64,000 nt of DNA from Tenuifilum sp. 4138str (GTDB taxonomy: Bacteria > Bacteroidota > Bacteroidia > Bacteroidales > Tenuifilaceae): positions 1 through 64,000 of the forward strand of contig NZ_JBGCUE010000011.1 of the NCBI RefSeq assembly GCF_041102575.1, written 5' to 3'. Below the pieces are notes generated by a model that was given only the letters and a program-made list of their open reading frames with translations, ran no database searches and had not been told where the DNA came from. Made by a program: the position numbers and the translations under genes. Shown here one piece after another: positions 24,447-34,611 of this stretch. The first letter of the stretch is position 1. Each line of letters opens with the position of its first letter.

Positions 24447-27407
24447 ATGAAAAACAAAAGTTTTTTGAGATCTATGTTTGTCATGTTGACCCTTTTAATC
24501 TATCAAGGGTTAGCATTTGGACAAGGCCTAACGGTGACAGGAACCGTTACCGATGCGGCCACAAAAGAACCCCTGCCAGGGGTATCGGTATTTGTTAAAG
24601 GTACTACAATTGGAACAACTACCGATCTTGCTGGTAAATATTCCATTAAACCACAATCGGCTAACGATGTGTTGGTTTTCAGTTTCGTTGGGTACGAAAC
24701 ATTTGAAGCACCAATTAACGGTCGTTCAACAATAGATGTTGAACTAGTTGTATCCACAAAGGTGATTGATGAAGTTGTGGTAATTGGCTACGGTACCGTA
24801 AAGAAAACTGACTTAACCGCCTCGGTAGCATCGGTTAGCTCCAAAGATTTTAACAAGGGTGCTATTACCTCGCCCCAGGAATTACTTGTTGGTAAGGCTG
24901 CTGGTGTTGTGATTACCACAAGCAGTGGTGCGCCAGGAAGCGGAGCCACCATTAGGATTCGTGGAGGATCATCTCTCAACGCATCAAACGATCCATTGCT
25001 AATTATTGATGGTGTACCCATTGATAATAACAATGTTTCAGGTAGTAGCAACCTGCTTTCATTCTTGAATCCAAACGATATTGAAACAGTAACCATACTT
25101 AAGGATGCTGCTTCGGCTTCAATTTATGGTTCAAGGGCATCAAACGGTGTAATTCTTATCACTACTAAGAAAGCAAAAGAAGGATCACCTTTCAGGGTTT
25201 CGTACAACGTTAACACCTCTCTTTCCAGTGCAATCAAATTCATCGACGTATATTCAGGTGATGAGATAAGGCAGATTGCTTACGCCAATCGTGATCTCTA
25301 CGGTGCCGATAAGTTACTGCTTCTGGGTTCTGAAAATACAAACTGGCAGAAAGAACTTTTCAGGACTGCCTTTTCGCAGGACCATAGTATTGCTGTAAGT
25401 GGTTCTACTAAGTTTTTGCCCTACCAAGCAACAATAGGTTACACAAACCAGAGCGGTATCATGAAGAATACCGACATGCAGCGTGCAACCGGTTCAATTA
25501 CTTTAAATCCATCGTTCCTAAATAACACCCTAAACATTACTGTTAACGCTAAGGGTATGTCGACCAAGCATAATTTTGGCGATGAGGGCGCGCTTGGTTC
25601 AGCCTTGAACATGGACCCCACACAACCCATATACGATGGCAATGAACTATCAAAGGGATACTACCAGTGGGAAAACTATGGTGCTAACCTTGGAACTCCA
25701 AACCCCGTTCAACAGCTAATGGATGTTGATAATAAATCCGATGTAGTTCGCTTCATGGGTAACTTCCAGGTCAACTATAAGCTTCCATTTATTGAAGGAT
25801 TACAGGCCAACTTAAATATGGCTACCGACTACAATAAGGGGGAAGGACACAACAATAGGCCTTACTATTCACCTAACACCCTTCGTGGTCAGTACCTTGG
25901 TAGGCTAAACGATTACAGCAGTACTAATAAGAATAACCTGTTAGACTTTTACCTTAACTATAATACTGAGCTAGGATTCCTGAGTAGCAAACTTGATGCT
26001 ACCGCCGGTTACTCATGGCAGCATTTTGAGAGAGAGGGTGACTCGTTCACACGAAGCCAGCTAGTTACCCCTTCATGGCCATATAAGGAAGAAAAGAGTT
26101 CATACATCACTGAGAATTACCTTGTTTCTTTCTTTGGTCGCGTTAACTACTCAATCCTTGACAGATACTTACTAACTGCAACCGTTCGTTACGACGGTTC
26201 ATCGCGTTTTGCCGAAGGAAACCGTTGGGGTTTATTCCCATCAGCAGCTTTTGCATGGAAAATCAAGGAAGAGTCGTTCCTGAAAAATGTTGACCTAATC
26301 TCTGACTTAAAATTCCGTTTAAGCTGGGGTGTAACCGGTCAACAGGATATTTTCAATGATTACCCTGCACAGGCTAGGTATATCGCTTCATCTGAAGGAT
26401 CATACTACCCAATTGATGGCGAATTCCGTCCAACTTTAAGACCAAACGCCTACGACCCCGATATTAAATGGGAAGAAACAACTACTCAGAACGTTGGTAT
26501 CGACTTTGGTTTCATGAATAACAGAATCAATGGTTCATTTGATCTCTACAAACGCGAAACTAAAGATATGCTCAATGTAGTTGATATACCTAGCGGTAGC
26601 AACTTCTCAAACGTTCTTCTAACAAACGTAGGTAGTCTTGAAAATAAAGGTTTTGAAGTAGCCCTAAACGTTGTTCCTGTATCAACAAAGGACATGAACC
26701 TGACCATCGGTTTCAACCTAACCTACAATAAGAACAAGATTACCAAACTTTTAATGTCCGATGATCCAAGCTTCATTGGTATACTATACGGCGATGCCTT
26801 TACAGGTCAAAAACAGGTTACACGTGTGGGATACCCTGCCTACTCATTCTTTGTAAATAAACAGGTTTACGATGCTAACGGAAATCCTATCGAGGGTCTT
26901 TACGTTGACCTTTCAGGTGAAGGTGGTGTAGTAAACGGCGACAATGCTGATAAGTATATCTACCATAACCCTAGCCCCGATTACCTAATGGGATTCAACA
27001 TCCGCTTCAGCTACAAGAATTTCGACATTTCAACCTCGAGCCGTGCTAGCATAGGTAACTATGTTTACAATGGTTTAGCTGCAGGTGCATCGTACGACCA
27101 AATGTACCAAATTGGATACTGGAAGAATTTCACCACTCAGCTTAGCGACACTCGCTTTGTAAAACGTCAGTTCACCAGCGATTACTTTGTTGAAAATGCC
27201 TCGTTCCTGAAGGTTGATCATATTACAGCAGGATACAATTTCAACAACATTCTTAACAAGGTTAACCTCCGTGTTAGCTTCACTGTTCAAAATGCTTTGA
27301 CTTTTACAAAGTATAAAGGAATTGATCCTGAGGTAAATGGTGGTGTTGACTATAGTTTTTACCCAAGACCTCGCACTTTCATGTTAGGACTTGGTTTCAC
27401 ATTTTAA
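24447..27407 (+). CDS. susC: SusC/RagA family TonB-linked outer-membrane transporter
   Basis: About 986 residues. A signal peptide ends near GLAFGQ, followed by a carboxypeptidase-like CBM domain (VTGTVTDAATKEPLPGVSVF), the SusC TonB-box/plug transition (VVIGYGTVKKTDLTASV), the plug with LRIRGGSSLNASNDPLLIID-like sequence, and a long TonB-dependent barrel ending in LGLGFTF. It imports oligosaccharides across the outer membrane with SusD as the lid. The linked GH13 enzyme and SusE/F-like proteins indicate starch or maltodextrin as substrate. The first ATG with a good signal peptide is 24447; a GTG 36 bp upstream would add 12 non-signal residues. susD follows after 20 nt. Confidence 0.95.
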   Translation: MKNKSFLRSMFVMLTLLIYQGLAFGQGLTVTGTVTDAATKEPLPGVSVFVKGTTIGTTTDLAGKYSIKPQSANDVLVFSFVGYETFEAPINGRSTIDVELVVSTKVIDEVVVIGYGTVKKTDLTASVASVSSKDFNKGAITSPQELLVGKAAGVVITTSSGAPGSGATIRIRGGSSLNASNDPLLIIDGVPIDNNNVSGSSNLLSFLNPNDIETVTILKDAASASIYGSRASNGVILITTKKAKEGSPFRVSYNVNTSLSSAIKFIDVYSGDEIRQIAYANRDLYGADKLLLLGSENTNWQKELFRTAFSQDHSIAVSGSTKFLPYQATIGYTNQSGIMKNTDMQRATGSITLNPSFLNNTLNITVNAKGMSTKHNFGDEGALGSALNMDPTQPIYDGNELSKGYYQWENYGANLGTPNPVQQLMDVDNKSDVVRFMGNFQVNYKLPFIEGLQANLNMATDYNKGEGHNNRPYYSPNTLRGQYLGRLNDYSSTNKNNLLDFYLNYNTELGFLSSKLDATAGYSWQHFEREGDSFTRSQLVTPSWPYKEEKSSYITENYLVSFFGRVNYSILDRYLLTATVRYDGSSRFAEGNRWGLFPSAAFAWKIKEESFLKNVDLISDLKFRLSWGVTGQQDIFNDYPAQARYIASSEGSYYPIDGEFRPTLRPNAYDPDIKWEETTTQNVGIDFGFMNNRINGSFDLYKRETKDMLNVVDIPSGSNFSNVLLTNVGSLENKGFEVALNVVPVSTKDMNLTIGFNLTYNKNKITKLLMSDDPSFIGILYGDAFTGQKQVTRVGYPAYSFFVNKQVYDANGNPIEGLYVDLSGEGGVVNGDNADKYIYHNPSPDYLMGFNIRFSYKNFDISTSSRASIGNYVYNGLAAGASYDQMYQIGYWKNFTTQLSDTRFVKRQFTSDYFVENASFLKVDHITAGYNFNNILNKVNLRVSFTVQNALTFTKYKGIDPEVNGGVDYSFYPRPRTFMLGLGFTF

Positions 27408-27427
27408 AAATCAAAAACATTATAGAT

Positions 27428-29071
27428 ATGAAGAGAGTTAAAATATTGTTCGGAATCTTTCTAGCATCGTTAGTAATTACCGCATGTGTGAAAGATCTTG
27501 ATGTGAAGCCTAAGGATCCCAATACAATTCTTTCAGGGAACCTTGGCGATGACCCTGTCTACATGAAACAAGTTCTAGGTAAAATTTATGCTAGCTACAT
27601 AATTGCAGGTCAAGGTGCAAATGGTGGTGCTGATATTAGTGCCCCTGACGAGAACTTCTTTACTACTTGCCGTGCACTTTGGAATCTACAGGAAATTACT
27701 ACTGACGAAGCAATTTGTGCTTGGGGTGATGTGGGTATTGCTGACCTTAATACACAAACCTGGAGCGCTCAGAACCCATTCCTTACAGCTCTGTATCAAC
27801 GCTTGAGCTTAACAATTACTTACGCTAACGATTTTATCAAGTTAACTAAAGGTAGTTCCGATCCCGATGTTCAACGCTACAACGCTGAGGCTCGTTTTCT
27901 AAGGGCACTTGCCTACTACTACCATATGGATCTTTTTGGTAATCCTCCCTTCACTACCGATAAGGATGGCGTTGGTAAGTATTACCCAAAACAGCTTGAT
28001 GAAAATGTAGTTGAAGCACGTAAAAAACTGTTTAACTACATTGTATCTGAACTTAAAGCAATTTCACCCAAGCTATCAGCTCCCGGTGGTGTTTCCACAC
28101 AGGCTAACCGTGCTGCTGCATGGATGTTGCTGGCCCGCACTTACCTTAACTCCGAGGTCTATACAGGAACAGCAAAGTGGGACAGCTGTAAAATGTATTG
28201 CGACAGCGTAATTTCATCAGGTGCCTACTCATTAGCTTCAAACTACCGTCAAAACTTTAGTGCAGATAATAATTTTCCTGCAAATCCGGAGATGATTCTT
28301 GCATGGGAACAAGATGGTATTAATACCCAGGGTTATGTTGGCACAACTTTCATTATTGAATCGAGCAGCGATGCTACTTACATCAGAGCTGAAGATTATC
28401 ATGGTTTAACATCAAATACCAACTGGAATGGCAATCGCGCTCGTTTGCAATTTGTTGAAAACATGTTGGGAATTTCTGACCCGGGTTGGAGCGAAGGAGA
28501 AGATCTTCGTGCACTTTACCCTGCCGATACCCGTGTTTACCTTAAGGTTAAAAAGCAAACCGACATACCAGCTGCTTCATCTAGCGGTGACTATGGCATT
28601 GGCGTTTACAAGTTCACAGCACTAAATGTTGATGGTTCTCAGCCTGCAAATTATAACCCAGCTTTTGCCTGCACTGATTTCCCTGTATTCCGCCTTGCCG
28701 ATGCTTATATGATGCGTGCTGAAGCCAATTTCCACTTAGGTAGTACTGCTGCTGCACTTGATGATATTAACTATATTCGCGACCGGGCTTATCAAGGAGG
28801 TGACTTTGGTGCTACACCAACTAATACCTACCGTTTAACCTCACTTACACTTGATGATATCTTAAAAGAAAGAGGACGTGAGTTTTACTACGAAGCTCAA
28901 CGTCGTACGGACTTGATCCGTTTCGGTAAGTTCACAGGTGGATCATATGTATGGCAATGGAAGGGTGGTGTTAAGGAAGGTACTGCTACCCCTGATCACT
29001 TAAACCTTTTCCCAATTCCTGCTGCTGAAGTTTCAGCTAACCCATACATTAAACAAAACCCCAATTACTAA
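27428..29071 (+). CDS. susD: SusD/RagB family surface glycan-binding lipoprotein
   Basis: 547 residues. A lipoprotein signal (SLVITACVKD, Cys at about residue 20) is followed by the alpha-helical SusD fold with TPR-like helices; AEARFLRALAYYYHMDLFGN and the C-terminal ILKERGREFYYEAQRRTDLIRFG and LFPIPAAEVSANPYIKQNPNY are diagnostic. It caps the SusC barrel and delivers maltooligosaccharides. It lies second in the operon. Confidence 0.95.
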   Translation: MKRVKILFGIFLASLVITACVKDLDVKPKDPNTILSGNLGDDPVYMKQVLGKIYASYIIAGQGANGGADISAPDENFFTTCRALWNLQEITTDEAICAWGDVGIADLNTQTWSAQNPFLTALYQRLSLTITYANDFIKLTKGSSDPDVQRYNAEARFLRALAYYYHMDLFGNPPFTTDKDGVGKYYPKQLDENVVEARKKLFNYIVSELKAISPKLSAPGGVSTQANRAAAWMLLARTYLNSEVYTGTAKWDSCKMYCDSVISSGAYSLASNYRQNFSADNNFPANPEMILAWEQDGINTQGYVGTTFIIESSSDATYIRAEDYHGLTSNTNWNGNRARLQFVENMLGISDPGWSEGEDLRALYPADTRVYLKVKKQTDIPAASSSGDYGIGVYKFTALNVDGSQPANYNPAFACTDFPVFRLADAYMMRAEANFHLGSTAAALDDINYIRDRAYQGGDFGATPTNTYRLTSLTLDDILKERGREFYYEAQRRTDLIRFGKFTGGSYVWQWKGGVKEGTATPDHLNLFPIPAAEVSANPYIKQNPNY

Positions 29072-29092
29072 TTTTTACAAAAAGTGAATGCT

Positions 29093-30145
29093 ATGAGAAA
29101 TAAATTAATAAAATATTTTGGGATAGTTGGATTGCTGGGCTTATTGGCCAGCTGTGAGAAAGATGGTGAAAAGATTACCATGCTATCCGATCCAAATCCT
29201 CCAACTATCGTTTCCATGCCCGAAATGAAATTCTACCGTACAGGAGACCCTAATCAAGTTGTTGAATTTAGGTGCACTCCTGTAGATCCAGGCTTTAATG
29301 CTTCAGCCACCTACTTTCTGGAAATTGCTCCTGCCGGTAGTGCATTTGCAAATCCAGTTCAACTTTACTCCGGTCCACAGGATACGCTAATTACATTCAA
29401 AGTAAGCGAGCTAAACGCTAAACTATTAAGTGTATTTGATGGCGATGTTGAAACGAATGCTGAAGTTAGAGTTAGAGCTATTCTAACTGTTGACGCAGGT
29501 ACAGGGGCTCCAGGAACAGGGGCTAATGCCTTTGCATATACATCTGCTTCTTCAGCTACAGTTGTTAGACCATACGGTTTACCTCGTCTTGACCTTATTG
29601 GCACAAGCTTTGCAAACTGGATTGAATCACCCAATGCCGACGGAATTTACAGTGGGTTCGTAAAGCTAAGTTCATCTGAACCCTTTACCCTCAAAAACCC
29701 CGACGACAATAAGGTATATGGCTTAAATGCTGGGGGTACTGCTTTCGAAGAAAATGGTAGCAATAGCCTAACTTCGCCCGACAATGGTTGGTATAAGTTG
29801 ACAGTAAACCTTAACGACGGATCCTTCTCACTTGATGCTCACATGTATGGTGTTGTTGGATCAGCTACTCCAAATGGTTGGGGCTCTCCTGACATAAAAA
29901 TGGATTACAATCGGAAAAAGGGTTACTGGGAGGTTACCACTGATCTTAATGAAGGCGAAATTAAGTTCCGCAAGAATGATGGTTGGGCCTGGAACCTTGG
30001 TCTGGATGGAACTGAAGGTAAGTTGAAGCACGATGGTCCTAATATTCCTGTTACAAGTGCTGGTAGTTATTACATAACCCTAACAATTACAGAATACGAA
30101 GGACCAAACGAAGCTGGTGTTTATACAATGACTAAACTTAACTAA
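29093..30145 (+). CDS. susE: SusE-like starch-binding outer-membrane lipoprotein
   Basis: About 350 residues. A lipoprotein signal (LGLLASCEKD) is followed by an immunoglobulin-like SusE domain (residues about 30-155) and two SusE/F-type carbohydrate-binding modules; the second is clearest, with YGVVGSATPNGWGSPDIKM and GEIKFRKNDGWAWNLGLDG. It binds starch at the cell surface together with the SusCD complex. The ATG at 29093 is the start that yields a clean signal peptide; the upstream GTG at 29084 is less likely. Confidence 0.88.
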   Translation: MRNKLIKYFGIVGLLGLLASCEKDGEKITMLSDPNPPTIVSMPEMKFYRTGDPNQVVEFRCTPVDPGFNASATYFLEIAPAGSAFANPVQLYSGPQDTLITFKVSELNAKLLSVFDGDVETNAEVRVRAILTVDAGTGAPGTGANAFAYTSASSATVVRPYGLPRLDLIGTSFANWIESPNADGIYSGFVKLSSSEPFTLKNPDDNKVYGLNAGGTAFEENGSNSLTSPDNGWYKLTVNLNDGSFSLDAHMYGVVGSATPNGWGSPDIKMDYNRKKGYWEVTTDLNEGEIKFRKNDGWAWNLGLDGTEGKLKHDGPNIPVTSAGSYYITLTITEYEGPNEAGVYTMTKLN

Positions 30146-30160
30146 TTTAAATTGGTACCG

Positions 30161-31684
30161 ATGAAACGAAATATAATTACAAAATTATCTGCCCTCGCTT
30201 TAGTACTTGCTACAATTGGTTTTGTAGCCTGTACCGAGGAAACATCAGATAATAGGTTAGCCCCAAATCTTGCCACTACTCAGGTAATTGATGTTACTAG
30301 TAATTCTGCAACTGTTGTGGGCTACATAATTGCTGGAACTGAAAAATTCTCTGAAAGGGGTGTTTGCTACAGCACAAGCCCTGACCCAACCATTGATAAT
30401 GATACCATTCATTGGATTGACAATGGCGAAAAGAAAGCAACATTCCAGGTTACAATTAGCGGGTTAACCCATGTAACTACATACTATGCAAAGGCCTACG
30501 CTAAACTAGGTAGTGAGGTTAAGTATGGCGAAGAACTTTCGTTCACAACTCTACCTATTCCACCAACGGTTACCACAGCCGATATTACCGATATTACCAG
30601 TTCATCGGCTAAGGGTGGTGGTAATGTAACCGATAATGGTGGTGCCACTGTAACTGCCAGAGGCGTTTGCTGGTCAACATCACAAAATCCAACCATTGCC
30701 AATGCAAAAACTACCGATGGAAACGGTGATGGCTCCTATAATAGCACTATTACTGGTTTGATGCCCAACACTACTTACTATGTAAGAGCATACGCAACTA
30801 ATAGCGCAGGGACCTCTTACGGTGAACAAAAAGAGTTTACCACCCTTAACATCACTAAGTTCTGGGTAGTAGGCGACTATAACGGATGGGATAATTCCGA
30901 TAATGCCAAGTATATCATTTCCTCATTAACTAGCGGAAACCAGGCCGAAGGTTATGTTTACCTTACTGCTGGCGGTATTAAACTGGTGACCGACCATAGC
31001 TGGAGCGACCCTGCTACTTTTGGCGATGATGGTACAAATACCGGCAAACTAGCAAATCCAGGTAATAACATTACAGTAGCATCGGATGGCTATTACCGTA
31101 TCCGCGGTAATAGGGTTGATATGGCCTACGAATTGCTAAAAACTGACTGGGGTGTAATTGGTAGCGCAACACCACTTGGATGGGGCGACGAAACTCCTCT
31201 CCAGTATAACCAAACCTTAAGCCAGTGGATTGGTGCAATACACCTCACCAACGCTGAATTAAAATTCAGAGCTAACCACAGCTGGGACTACAACCTTGGC
31301 GGCGACAAAAATGCATTATCGTACGGTGGCGACAATATAGCAGTTGACCTTGAAGATGATTATGCTATTACACTTGATTTGAGTACACCAAACGAGTATA
31401 AGTGTAGCATAAACCGTTGGGGCATTATTGGCAGTGCAACTGCCGGTGGTTGGGGTTCCGACCAAAATATGGCATGGGATGCTGTTAATAGTGTATTTAA
31501 AGCAACTATTGATTTAGTTGTTGGTGAGATAAAGTTCAGGGCTAACGACGATTGGGCTGTAAACTTTGGTGGACCTCTTAATGCCCTTGAACCCGGTGGA
31601 GCTAATATTCCAATCAATGAAGCAGGCAACTACACCATAACCCTTAATCCATGGACTAAGGTTGCTACAATTACTAAGAACTAA
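30161..31684 (+). CDS. SusF-like starch-binding lipoprotein with N-terminal Fn3-like repeats
   Basis: About 507 residues. A lipoprotein signal (TIGFVACTEE) is followed by two fibronectin-III-like repeats (about 35-230), each with an ARGVCWST / SERGVCYST motif and TTYYAKAYA / TTYYVRAYA strand, then three SusE/F-type modules (WVVGDYNGWDN, WGVIGSATPLGWGDE, WGIIGSATAGGWGSD, each followed by KFRAN). Classic SusF lacks the Fn3-like pair. It is likely a long starch-binding arm on the cell surface. A strong terminator follows at 31701. Confidence 0.85.
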   Translation: MKRNIITKLSALALVLATIGFVACTEETSDNRLAPNLATTQVIDVTSNSATVVGYIIAGTEKFSERGVCYSTSPDPTIDNDTIHWIDNGEKKATFQVTISGLTHVTTYYAKAYAKLGSEVKYGEELSFTTLPIPPTVTTADITDITSSSAKGGGNVTDNGGATVTARGVCWSTSQNPTIANAKTTDGNGDGSYNSTITGLMPNTTYYVRAYATNSAGTSYGEQKEFTTLNITKFWVVGDYNGWDNSDNAKYIISSLTSGNQAEGYVYLTAGGIKLVTDHSWSDPATFGDDGTNTGKLANPGNNITVASDGYYRIRGNRVDMAYELLKTDWGVIGSATPLGWGDETPLQYNQTLSQWIGAIHLTNAELKFRANHSWDYNLGGDKNALSYGGDNIAVDLEDDYAITLDLSTPNEYKCSINRWGIIGSATAGGWGSDQNMAWDAVNSVFKATIDLVVGEIKFRANDDWAVNFGGPLNALEPGGANIPINEAGNYTITLNPWTKVATITKN

Positions 31685-31700
31685 TTAATTCAGAAACCAT

Positions 31701-31729
31701 AAGGCTGCCTCTAACTTTGAGGCAGCCTT
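31701..31729 (+). terminator. terminator or attenuator between susF-like gene and amylase gene
   Basis: AAGGCTGCCTC, loop TAACTTT, GAGGCAGCCTT, then ATTTATAAT: an 11-bp perfect stem. The amylase ATG follows only 16 bp later, so read-through would set the enzyme-to-binding-protein ratio. Confidence 0.75.
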
Positions 31730-31744
31730 ATTTATAATCAAACT

Positions 31745-34537
31745 ATGAAAAGGTTTTATTTATCTATTCTTTTTATTTATTCGGCATTAGGCCTTATGGC
31801 CCAACCCATTACCGTTACCCCTGCTCTCCCTACCGATGCCGATGCGGTAACAATTGTTTTTGATGCAACAAAGGCTACCCGAAGCGATCTGGTAGGATAT
31901 ACAGGCGAGGTATACACCCACACCGGTGTTAAGGTTGAAGGTAACCCTGACTGGCAGTATGTTATTGGAACATGGGGAAATAATACTACTCAGCCCAAGC
32001 TAACCCGTACGGGTACAAACACTTACCAGCTAACCATTTCGCCAAGCATTAGACAGTTTTATGGAGTGCCTGACGATAAAAAGATAACCCAGATGTGCTT
32101 TGTGTTCAGAAGTGCCGACGCCACAAAGCAGACCGAGGATATCTTCTACAATGTTTATGAACAAGGTCTTTCGGTTAGCATAACTAACCCCTCGCAAACA
32201 AAGCCTATATATGAGCTAAACGACAATATCAGCATACAGGTTTCGGCAAATAGTTCAACCTCACTAAAGCTTTACATCGATAATGCTGAGGTTGCCAGTA
32301 CAAATCAAACAGCAATATCTTTCCCCTACACTGCCGATACATACGGTAAGCATTGGATTAAAGCCGAAGCATCGGATGGAACAACAACCAAATACGATTC
32401 AGTTTATATCTTGGTACGCACGCCTGTAGATGTTGCAACCCTACCAAATGGCATGCGCCCAGGAGTAAACATCTTGAATGATAATTCTGTTACCATAGTT
32501 CTATATGATCCTCCTGCAAAAAAGAATTATACTTACCTTGTAGGTAGCTTTTCCGATTGGTTGCCCGATGAGCAGTACTACATGAAACGCACGCCTGATG
32601 GTAAGTATCACTGGTTAACACTCAACGGACTTGAACCAAATAAGGAATATGCATTCCAGTTCCTAATTGATGGATACCTACGTATTGCTGACCCATTCAC
32701 TAACAAAACACTTGACCCAAACGACCAGTATATACCCTCCTCAGTGTATCCTAACCTGATGGCATACCCAACCGGAAAAACAAATGGAATTGCATCGGTA
32801 TTCTCAACCAACCCAACCACCTATAGCTGGCAAACAGCTACTTTCACACCTCCAACAAAGGAAAACCTTGTTATTTACGAGTTACATATTCGCGATTTTG
32901 TAGGCGATTCCTATATTCAAACAGTTAGAGATTCGCTCAGCTACCTGAAAAAGTTAGGGATTAATGCAGTAGAGCTCATGCCAATCAATGAGTTCGAGGG
33001 CAACGATAGCTGGGGATATAATCCATCCTTTTACTTTGCCACCGATAAGGCCTACGGCAAACCCAATGATTACAAAGAATTTATTGATGAAGCCCACAGC
33101 ATGGGCATGGCAGTAATTATAGATATGGTACTAAACCATTCATTTGGCCAATCGCCACTGGTGCAGATGTACTCCACTTCCGATGGTTCAACCCTAGGCA
33201 CTCCAACAGCCGATAATCCCTGGTACAATACTACATGTCCTCACCCGCCCTACTGTTGGGGATACGATTTTAACCACGAAAGTGCCGAAACTCAAAAGTT
33301 TGTCGATTCGGTTCTCACATACTGGCTAACCGAGTATAAAGTAGATGGATTCCGTTTTGACTTCACAAAAGGGTTTACCAATACTCCCAATGCAGGATCG
33401 GCATACGATGCTGCACGTATTGCGATTCTGAAACGCATTGCCGACAAAATTTGGTCAATTAACCCCAACGCTTATATCATTCTTGAACATTTCTGTGATA
33501 ACAGCGAAGAAATGGCACTTGCTGAGTATCGTAGTAGCGAAGGGAAAGGTATGCTAATATGGGGTAACATGAACTACGCCTATGGCGAGGCAACTATGGG
33601 TTGGGTTTCAACATCCGATATATCGTGGGTTGCAGCCAAACAACGTGGTTGGAGCGTGCCACATGTTGTAGGATACATGGAAAGTCATGATGAGGAGCGG
33701 TTGATGTACAAAAACCTTCAGTTCGGCAACTCGAGCAACTCAGATCATAACGTGAAAACATTGCCAATTGCCTTAATGCGAATGCAAACCGCAGCAAACC
33801 TATTTATTCCATTTCCCGGACCTAAAATGATTTGGCAGTTTGGTGAACTTGGTTACGATGTAAGCATAGACTATAACGGTCGCCTTGGCCGAAAACCATT
33901 ACACTGGGAATACTATCAGGACGATAATCGCAGAGAGATATTCAACACCTTTGCCCACCTAAACAGGCTTAAGCAACAGTATGAGGTTTTTAAAACAGAT
34001 AACTACGATTATAACCTCTCCGGAGCAATTAAGTGGCTAAAACTAAATAGTAGTGCAATGGATGTGGTAATTGCTGGTAATTTTGATGTAAACCAGAAGA
34101 GTACTACTATCACCTTTAACAATACGGGTTGGTGGTACGAATACTACAGTGGCGATTCCGTTCAACTATCAACAACAAGCTACCAGTTAACCCTTAATCC
34201 AGCGGAATACCGCATGTTTACTTCTAAAAGGATTAAACGCAACGATATATACGTTGGCATAAATCAACCCAAATCAAGCAAAGCAGAGATAATGGTTTGG
34301 CCTAATCCTGCCTCTGAAAATATCTTCATAAAATACTTCCAACCCAGCAATGGCCAAGTAAAGGTTGATATGTACAACTTAACCGGTCAGCTTGTTTATA
34401 GCGAGACGAGGCATAACTTTTCAGGAGAAAATACAATCGGAATTAATATTCCAAATGAATTACCCAGGGGGCTATACATTCTCCGAATATCGTCAAATGG
34501 GTTTGTAAATTCATCAAAAGTAGCCATTGAGCAGTAG
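31745..34537 (+). CDS. susG: GH13 alpha-amylase-family enzyme with T9SS sorting domain
   Basis: 930 residues: signal peptide; N-terminal beta domains (to about 330), including a glycogen-branching/pullulanase-like early set (YLVGSFSDWLPDEQYYMKR); the GH13 TIM barrel (about 375-750); and a C-terminal Por secretion-system domain (about 850-930: VWPNPASENIFI ... LPRGLYILRIS). GH13 boxes are present: MVLNH, GFRFDF with nucleophile D539, acid/base E581 and MESHDE with D649. It should cleave starch or alpha-glucans at the surface. It occupies the SusG position, but the N-terminus is a normal signal peptide, not a lipobox, and export would be through T9SS. Confidence 0.93.
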   Translation: MKRFYLSILFIYSALGLMAQPITVTPALPTDADAVTIVFDATKATRSDLVGYTGEVYTHTGVKVEGNPDWQYVIGTWGNNTTQPKLTRTGTNTYQLTISPSIRQFYGVPDDKKITQMCFVFRSADATKQTEDIFYNVYEQGLSVSITNPSQTKPIYELNDNISIQVSANSSTSLKLYIDNAEVASTNQTAISFPYTADTYGKHWIKAEASDGTTTKYDSVYILVRTPVDVATLPNGMRPGVNILNDNSVTIVLYDPPAKKNYTYLVGSFSDWLPDEQYYMKRTPDGKYHWLTLNGLEPNKEYAFQFLIDGYLRIADPFTNKTLDPNDQYIPSSVYPNLMAYPTGKTNGIASVFSTNPTTYSWQTATFTPPTKENLVIYELHIRDFVGDSYIQTVRDSLSYLKKLGINAVELMPINEFEGNDSWGYNPSFYFATDKAYGKPNDYKEFIDEAHSMGMAVIIDMVLNHSFGQSPLVQMYSTSDGSTLGTPTADNPWYNTTCPHPPYCWGYDFNHESAETQKFVDSVLTYWLTEYKVDGFRFDFTKGFTNTPNAGSAYDAARIAILKRIADKIWSINPNAYIILEHFCDNSEEMALAEYRSSEGKGMLIWGNMNYAYGEATMGWVSTSDISWVAAKQRGWSVPHVVGYMESHDEERLMYKNLQFGNSSNSDHNVKTLPIALMRMQTAANLFIPFPGPKMIWQFGELGYDVSIDYNGRLGRKPLHWEYYQDDNRREIFNTFAHLNRLKQQYEVFKTDNYDYNLSGAIKWLKLNSSAMDVVIAGNFDVNQKSTTITFNNTGWWYEYYSGDSVQLSTTSYQLTLNPAEYRMFTSKRIKRNDIYVGINQPKSSKAEIMVWPNPASENIFIKYFQPSNGQVKVDMYNLTGQLVYSETRHNFSGENTIGINIPNELPRGLYILRISSNGFVNSSKVAIEQ

Positions 34538-34568
34538 TTGGTTTAGGTTTTAGGTTTACATTTTTGGT

Positions 34569-34599
34569 GTAACCTACTCGGATTATTCGGGTAGGTTAC
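34569..34599 (+). terminator. terminator after the amylase gene
   Basis: GTAACCTACTCG, loop GATTATT, CGGGTAGGTTAC, followed by TTATTTTT: a 12-bp stem with one G-T pair. It closes the sus locus. Confidence 0.75.
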
Positions 34600-34611
34600 T
34601 TATTTTTGGAT

